A stretch of 64,000 nt of DNA, taken from contig NZ_FOWE01000002.1 in NCBI RefSeq assembly GCF_900115395.1, positions 62,001-126,000 on the forward strand, given 5' to 3'. How positions within the stretch are numbered: the stretch's first letter is position 1; every line of letters begins with the position of its first letter. This document shows positions 60,052 to 64,000 of the stretch, one piece after another. The position numbers were made by a program, and so were the translations under genes. The notes beneath the pieces were generated by a model that had not been told where the DNA came from, did no database searches, and saw only the letters and a program-made list of their open reading frames with translations. The stretch is from Geodermatophilus obscurus (GTDB lineage Bacteria > Actinomycetota > Actinomycetes > Mycobacteriales > Geodermatophilaceae).

Positions 60052-61561
60052 CTCCGCGAGGGGAGCCCGGCCGGCCTCCGTGCCGGCCGGGCCCGCAGGC
60101 GACGCCGGGCTTGCCGGACAGGTCAGGCGGGGACTGGCCTGGAGCGGGCTCAACAGCGTGGCGCTGCGCATCGGGAGCCTGCTCACCGGGATCGTCCTGG
60201 CCCGCCTGCTCGCGCCCGAGGACTTCGGCGTCTACGCGATCGCCCTGACCGCCCAGGCGGTCCTGGTGACCCTCGCCGACCTCGGGCTCAGCGCCGACCT
60301 CGTCCGCGCGGAGCGACCGGAGCAGCGGGCGCCGACCGTGGCCACGATCGCCCTGCTGGCCGGCTCGACGCTCACGGTCCTGATGGTCGTCTCCGCGGTC
60401 CCGCTGGCCACCGCGCTCGGCAGCGCCGAGGCGGCCCCGGTGATCGCCGTCCTGGCGTTCACCCTCGTGCTCAGCGGAGCCGGCGTCGTGCCCTACGCGA
60501 AGCTCCAGCGCGGCTTCGAGCAGCGGAAGCTCTTCCTGGTCGACGGCTGCGGCTTCGTCGTCAGCACCGGTCTCTCCATCTGCCTGGTCCTCCTCGGCTC
60601 CGGGCCGATGGCCCTGGCCTGGGCCCGGCTGGCCGCCCAGGTCGTCGTCGTGGTTCTGCAGTTCGTCCTGGCCCGCACACGGCCGCGGCTGGGCTGGGAC
60701 CGCGTCGTCGCCCGCAGCGCGATGCGCTTCGGCGTGCCGATCGCGCTCGCCAACACGCTGTCCTGGGCGCTGCTCAACGTGGACACCGTGGTCGTCGCGC
60801 GGCTCGCGGGGCCGGTCGTCCTCGGCTTCTACGTGCTGGCCTTCAACGTCTCGTCCTGGCCGATGTCCGCCATCGGCCAGGCCATCCGCCCGGTCACCCT
60901 CGCGGCCTTCGCCCGGCGGCAGGACGGCGACGCCAGCGAGTCCGTCGCCCGGGCCGTGGGGCTCGCCGCCGCCGTGGCGTTCCCGGCGGGCACCCTGCTC
61001 GCCGTCCTCGCCCTGCCGGTCGTGACGGTGGTCTACGGCGAGCGGTGGGCGGCCGCGGCCGCCGCACTCGCGGCCCTCGGCGTCTTCGGCGGCCTGCGCG
61101 TGGTCACCGACGTCCTGGCCACCTTCCTCACCGCCCGGGGCGCCGCCCGGGCCGTCCTCACCGTCCAGGTCGTCTGGATCGTCGCGCTCGTCCCGGCGAT
61201 GGTCCTCGGCACCACCTCTGCGGGCCTGGCCGGCGCCGGCTGGGCGCACGTCGTCGTGGCCGCGGCGCTGGTCCTGCCGGCCTACCTCGTGGCCTCCCAC
61301 CGGGCCGGGGCGCGGGCCGGCGCGGTCCTGGGCAGCCTGTGGCGCCCGGCGCTGGCCTCCGCCGGCATGGCGGTACCGGTCCTCCTCGTGTCGCGCCAGG
61401 CCGACCACCCGCTCGGCGCCGTCCTCCTCGGCGGGATGGTCGGGGTGGCCGCGTACGCGGCTCTCGTCGTCCCCTGGGTCCGGCGGCTGCTCGCGCCCGC
61501 CGCGGCTGCGGCCGCGGTGCCGGGCACTGCGCCCGACCGTCTCCCGGTGGCGTCGTCGTGA
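60044..61561 (+). CDS. Wzx-type flippase, copy 2
   Basis: 505 residues, about 12-14 helices, MOP superfamily. RRGLAWSGLNSVALRIGSLL and VLARLLAPEDFGVYAIALTA open the protein, and LGFYVLAFNVSSWPMSAIGQ with RPVTLAAFAR gives the typical second-half signature. It exports a lipid-linked repeat unit. Its start GTG 60044 lies inside the end of the GT2 gene (8-bp overlap) with only a weak ribosome binding site, so coupling is likely. It overlaps the next glycosyltransferase by GTGA. The C-terminal tail is Ala/Pro-rich. Confidence 0.93.
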   Translation: MSDSARGARPASVPAGPAGDAGLAGQVRRGLAWSGLNSVALRIGSLLTGIVLARLLAPEDFGVYAIALTAQAVLVTLADLGLSADLVRAERPEQRAPTVATIALLAGSTLTVLMVVSAVPLATALGSAEAAPVIAVLAFTLVLSGAGVVPYAKLQRGFEQRKLFLVDGCGFVVSTGLSICLVLLGSGPMALAWARLAAQVVVVVLQFVLARTRPRLGWDRVVARSAMRFGVPIALANTLSWALLNVDTVVVARLAGPVVLGFYVLAFNVSSWPMSAIGQAIRPVTLAAFARRQDGDASESVARAVGLAAAVAFPAGTLLAVLALPVVTVVYGERWAAAAAALAALGVFGGLRVVTDVLATFLTARGAARAVLTVQVVWIVALVPAMVLGTTSAGLAGAGWAHVVVAAALVLPAYLVASHRAGARAGAVLGSLWRPALASAGMAVPVLLVSRQADHPLGAVLLGGMVGVAAYAALVVPWVRRLLAPAAAAAAVPGTAPDRLPVASS

Positions 61562-62712
61562 GGGGCACGGCGACGGCGGGCACGGGCGTCCTGCGGTCGG
61601 CGGACCGCCCGTCCCGGGGAGCCGGCGCGGTCCGCGTCCTCGCCCGCGTGGCGCCGGCCCCGATCGACCCGACCGCCCCCGCGCCCCGGGTCACGGTGGT
61701 CGTCCCGTGCTTCGACTACGCCGGCTACCTGCCCGTGGCGGTGCGCAGCGCGCTGGCGCAGACCGGCGTCCGCGTGGACGTCGTCGTCGTCGACGACGCG
61801 TCGACCGACGACTCCCTCGCCGTGGCCCGGGCCCTGGCCGCCGACGACGACCGCGTGACGGTGCTCGCCCACTCGACCAACCAGGGGCCGGTCGCGACGT
61901 TCAACGACGGGCTGGCCCGGGTGACCGGTGACTACCTGGTGCGCCTCGACGCGGACGACGCCCTCACCCCGGGGTCCCTGGCCCGGGCCGTGGCCCTGGC
62001 CGAGCGCTTCCCGTCCGTGGGGATGGTCTACGGGCGGCCGGTGCACTTCTCGGGTCCCGTCCTCCCCCCGGCCCGGACGGACGTGCGCTCCTGGGTCGTC
62101 TGGTCGGGTGCCAGCTGGCTGGAGCACCGCTGCCGGCGCGGGGTCAACTGCATCACCTCGCCGGAGGTCCTGATGCGGACGTCGGTGGTCCGCGACGTCG
62201 GGGGCCAGCGGGACCTCGCCCACGCCCACGACATGGAGATGTGGCTGCGCCTGGCCCGGGCCGCGGACGTCGCCAGACTGGACGGGCCCGACCAGGCGTG
62301 GCACCGCGAGCACGAGGCCAGCCTGTCGGCCCGTGAGGTCGACGGGCTGACCGACCTGCACGAGCGGGCCCTCGCCTTCGCCACGCTGTTCGGCGACGGG
62401 CGGGGTGACCCGGTGGAGTCGCAGCGGCTCCACGGACTCGCGCGGCGGGCGCTGGCCCGCGAGGCGCTCCTGGGCGCCTGCCAGGGCTACGTCCGCGGCT
62501 GGGCCGACGACGCCAGCACCCGCCCGCTGCTGGACTTCGCCCACGCCATGGTCGACGACGTCGACGACCTCCCGGAGGCCGCGCGCCTGCGGGCCTCGCG
62601 CCGGGCGGGTGCGCGGCGGGCGAGGTACGTGCCCCGCCTGGTGGCCCCGGCGGTCCTGACCCTCGTCGACCGTCGCCTGCGCGCCCGCGCCTGGCAGCGC
62701 ACCGGACTGTGA
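61558..62712 (+). CDS. GT2 family glycosyltransferase, paralogue of 58984
   Basis: 384 residues. After a basic N-terminal extension (about 40 residues) the GT-A fold begins with VTVVVPCFDYAGYLPVAVRS, VVVVDDASTDDSLAVA and GPVATFNDGLARVTGDYLVR leading to LDADDAL (DxD). The acceptor half has CITSPEVLMR, LAHAHDMEMWLRLARAADV, and AWHREHEASLSAREVDG. C-terminal residues form a helical basic tail ending in RARAWQRTGL. GTGA overlap with the flippase shows co-translation. Donor sugar unknown. Confidence 0.9.
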   Translation: MRGTATAGTGVLRSADRPSRGAGAVRVLARVAPAPIDPTAPAPRVTVVVPCFDYAGYLPVAVRSALAQTGVRVDVVVVDDASTDDSLAVARALAADDDRVTVLAHSTNQGPVATFNDGLARVTGDYLVRLDADDALTPGSLARAVALAERFPSVGMVYGRPVHFSGPVLPPARTDVRSWVVWSGASWLEHRCRRGVNCITSPEVLMRTSVVRDVGGQRDLAHAHDMEMWLRLARAADVARLDGPDQAWHREHEASLSAREVDGLTDLHERALAFATLFGDGRGDPVESQRLHGLARRALAREALLGACQGYVRGWADDASTRPLLDFAHAMVDDVDDLPEAARLRASRRAGARRARYVPRLVAPAVLTLVDRRLRARAWQRTGL

Positions 62713-62756
62713 GCACCGACCGCCGGGACCGGGTCCCGGGAACCACTGGAGGATCA

Positions 62757-63962
62757 GTGCGCCTCAGGAACGACATCCGCAAGGCCGTCCGCGTCGCGCG
62801 GGTCGAGGGCCGCACCGGGGTGGCCGACCGCCTGGTCCGGGCCGCCGCGCGGCGGTTCGGATCGGCCGGCGAGCAGACCGGTCTCGCCGCCGACGACGTC
62901 GTGGACGCCTCGTCGACGCGCGTCCCGCCCCGACGCGCCCGTGCCGAGGGCGGGCCGCTGGAGGTCGGGTGGGTCATCACGCCTCCGGCGGCGGGCTCGG
63001 GCGGCCACACCACCGCCTTCCGGATGGTGCAGGCCATGGAGGCCGCCGGGCACCGCTGCCTGCTCTTCCTCTACGACCCGCACGGCGGCGCGCTCGCCGA
63101 CCACGAGCGGGTGATCCGCACCTGGTGGCCCGGGATGCGCGCCGAGGTGCGCAGCGTCGCCGACGGCCTCCCCGACCTCGACGCCCACGTGGCCACCGCG
63201 TGGACCACGGCGCACGTGCTGGCGCGGCACGACCGCGCGGCCGGGGCGCGGTTCTACCTCGTCCAGGACTTCGAGCCGTACTTCTACGCCCGGGGCTCGG
63301 CCGCGGCGCTCGCGGAGGAGACCTACTCCTTCGGCTTCCAGGTGCTCGCCGTCGGACACATGGTGGCCGGGGAGCTGCGGGACCGGTTCGGCCTCGACTC
63401 GACCGTGCTGCCCTTCGGCTGCGACCACGGGACCTACCGCGTCACCGGGTCCGGGCCCAGGGACGAGGTCGTCTTCTACGCCCGCCCGGGCGTCCCGCGC
63501 CGCGGGTACGAACTCGGCGTCGCCGCGCTCGAGCTGTTCACCCGGGCGCGGCCCGACGTCGTGGTCAACACCTTCGGGGTGCAGGCCCGCCACCTGCCGT
63601 TCCCGGCCCGCGTCCACGCCGCCGTCCCGCCCGCTCGCCTCAACGAGCTCTACAACCGGTGCGCGGCGGGACTGGCGCTGTCCTTCACCAACGTCTCCCT
63701 CGTCGCCTTCGAGCTGCTCGCCGCCGGGGTGGTCCCGGTCGTCAACGACGGCCCCGGGCCGCGAGCGGACCTGGACAGCCCCTTCGTCGAGTGGGCCCGC
63801 CCGACCCCCGCCGCGGTCGCGGCAGCGCTGACCCGGGCCGTCGACGGGGCGGCCGGCCGGCCCGCCGGGCTGATCGCCGCGAGCGTCGCGGACACCAGCT
63901 GGCGCCCGGCCGAGCGCGCCGTCGTCGACACCATCGAGCGCAGCTGTGTCCCGGTCGCCTGA
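62757..63962 (+). CDS. WsaF-like rhamnosyltransferase (GT4 family)
   Basis: About 401 residues. EVGWVITPPAAGSGGHTTAF then FRMVQAMEAAGHRCLLFLYD, and FYLVQDFEPYFYARGSAAAL with SFGFQVLAVGHMVAGELRDR, match the WsaF family, which adds beta-1,2-linked rhamnose in S-layer glycans. LSFTNVSLVAFELLAAGVVPV is the donor-site end. GGAGG just before GTG 62757 indicates the start; GTG 62709, overlapping the previous stop, is an alternative that adds 16 residues. It is the last complete gene of the window, and the operon may continue. No rml genes for dTDP-rhamnose occur in the window. Confidence 0.88.
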   Translation: MRLRNDIRKAVRVARVEGRTGVADRLVRAAARRFGSAGEQTGLAADDVVDASSTRVPPRRARAEGGPLEVGWVITPPAAGSGGHTTAFRMVQAMEAAGHRCLLFLYDPHGGALADHERVIRTWWPGMRAEVRSVADGLPDLDAHVATAWTTAHVLARHDRAAGARFYLVQDFEPYFYARGSAAALAEETYSFGFQVLAVGHMVAGELRDRFGLDSTVLPFGCDHGTYRVTGSGPRDEVVFYARPGVPRRGYELGVAALELFTRARPDVVVNTFGVQARHLPFPARVHAAVPPARLNELYNRCAAGLALSFTNVSLVAFELLAAGVVPVVNDGPGPRADLDSPFVEWARPTPAAVAAALTRAVDGAAGRPAGLIAASVADTSWRPAERAVVDTIERSCVPVA

Positions 63963-64000
63963 GGCCCGGCCCGCCCCCGTGGGGCCGCCGGACCACGACG

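Overview
The window looks like chromosomal DNA of a very GC-rich actinobacterium. Codon third positions are almost all G or C, GTG starts are common, and many genes overlap their neighbour through GTGA. Protein content (Glp/GlpR, RpfB, an actinobacterial protein mannosyltransferase, two-domain Ctc/L25) fits Actinomycetes. The overall flavour suggests Geodermatophilaceae (Blastococcus, Geodermatophilus or Modestobacter), but that is my inference and not a sequence match.

Region 1 (1-27842) is a conserved housekeeping backbone. A CoA-transferase gene cut by the window edge and a MatC-type carrier are followed by 5-formyl-THF cyclo-ligase, galU, glp, rimJ, glpR, tRNA-Ala(CGC), a protein O-mannosyltransferase, rsmI, a DUF559/AbiEi-like protein, corA, an APC permease, metG, tatD, a membrane protein, rpfB, rsmA, ispE, a TetR regulator with a fatty-acid desaturase, tRNA-Gln(TTG), glmU, prs, a PhyH-like oxygenase, rplY and pth. 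The order resembles, from memory, the M. tuberculosis interval Rv0992c-Rv1019. Three genes here (rimJ, rsmA, pth) have no ATG, GTG or TTG able to start the full domain; CTG is the only reasonable start.

Region 2 (27843-64000, continuing past the edge) is a surface-polysaccharide island. It holds two paralogous initiating sugar-phosphate transferases (28008 and 51706), about eight other glycosyltransferase genes (one a GT2-GT4 fusion), two flippases, two polysaccharide deacetylases, a tyrosine autokinase with its low-molecular-weight phosphatase, a CDP-alcohol phosphotransferase, a TagD-like cytidylyltransferase and a 1438-residue modular secreted protein. It also carries a compact amino-sugar operon (oxidoreductase, SDR epimerase, two DegT aminotransferases, two left-handed beta-helix acetyltransferases). 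The oddest gene is at 45068-47536: a Wzz-like co-polymerase domain, a remnant kinase-like domain without P-loop, and an O-antigen polymerase/ligase-like membrane domain in one frame.

A working model is as follows. Nucleotide sugars are made by galU, glmU and the amino-sugar operon. They are loaded on a polyprenyl phosphate carrier by the two initiating transferases, extended by the GT2/GT4 enzymes, flipped by the two Wzx-like proteins, and polymerised by the fused Wzz-Wzy protein. The kinase/phosphatase pair would control chain length. Strong hairpin terminators separate the transcription units.
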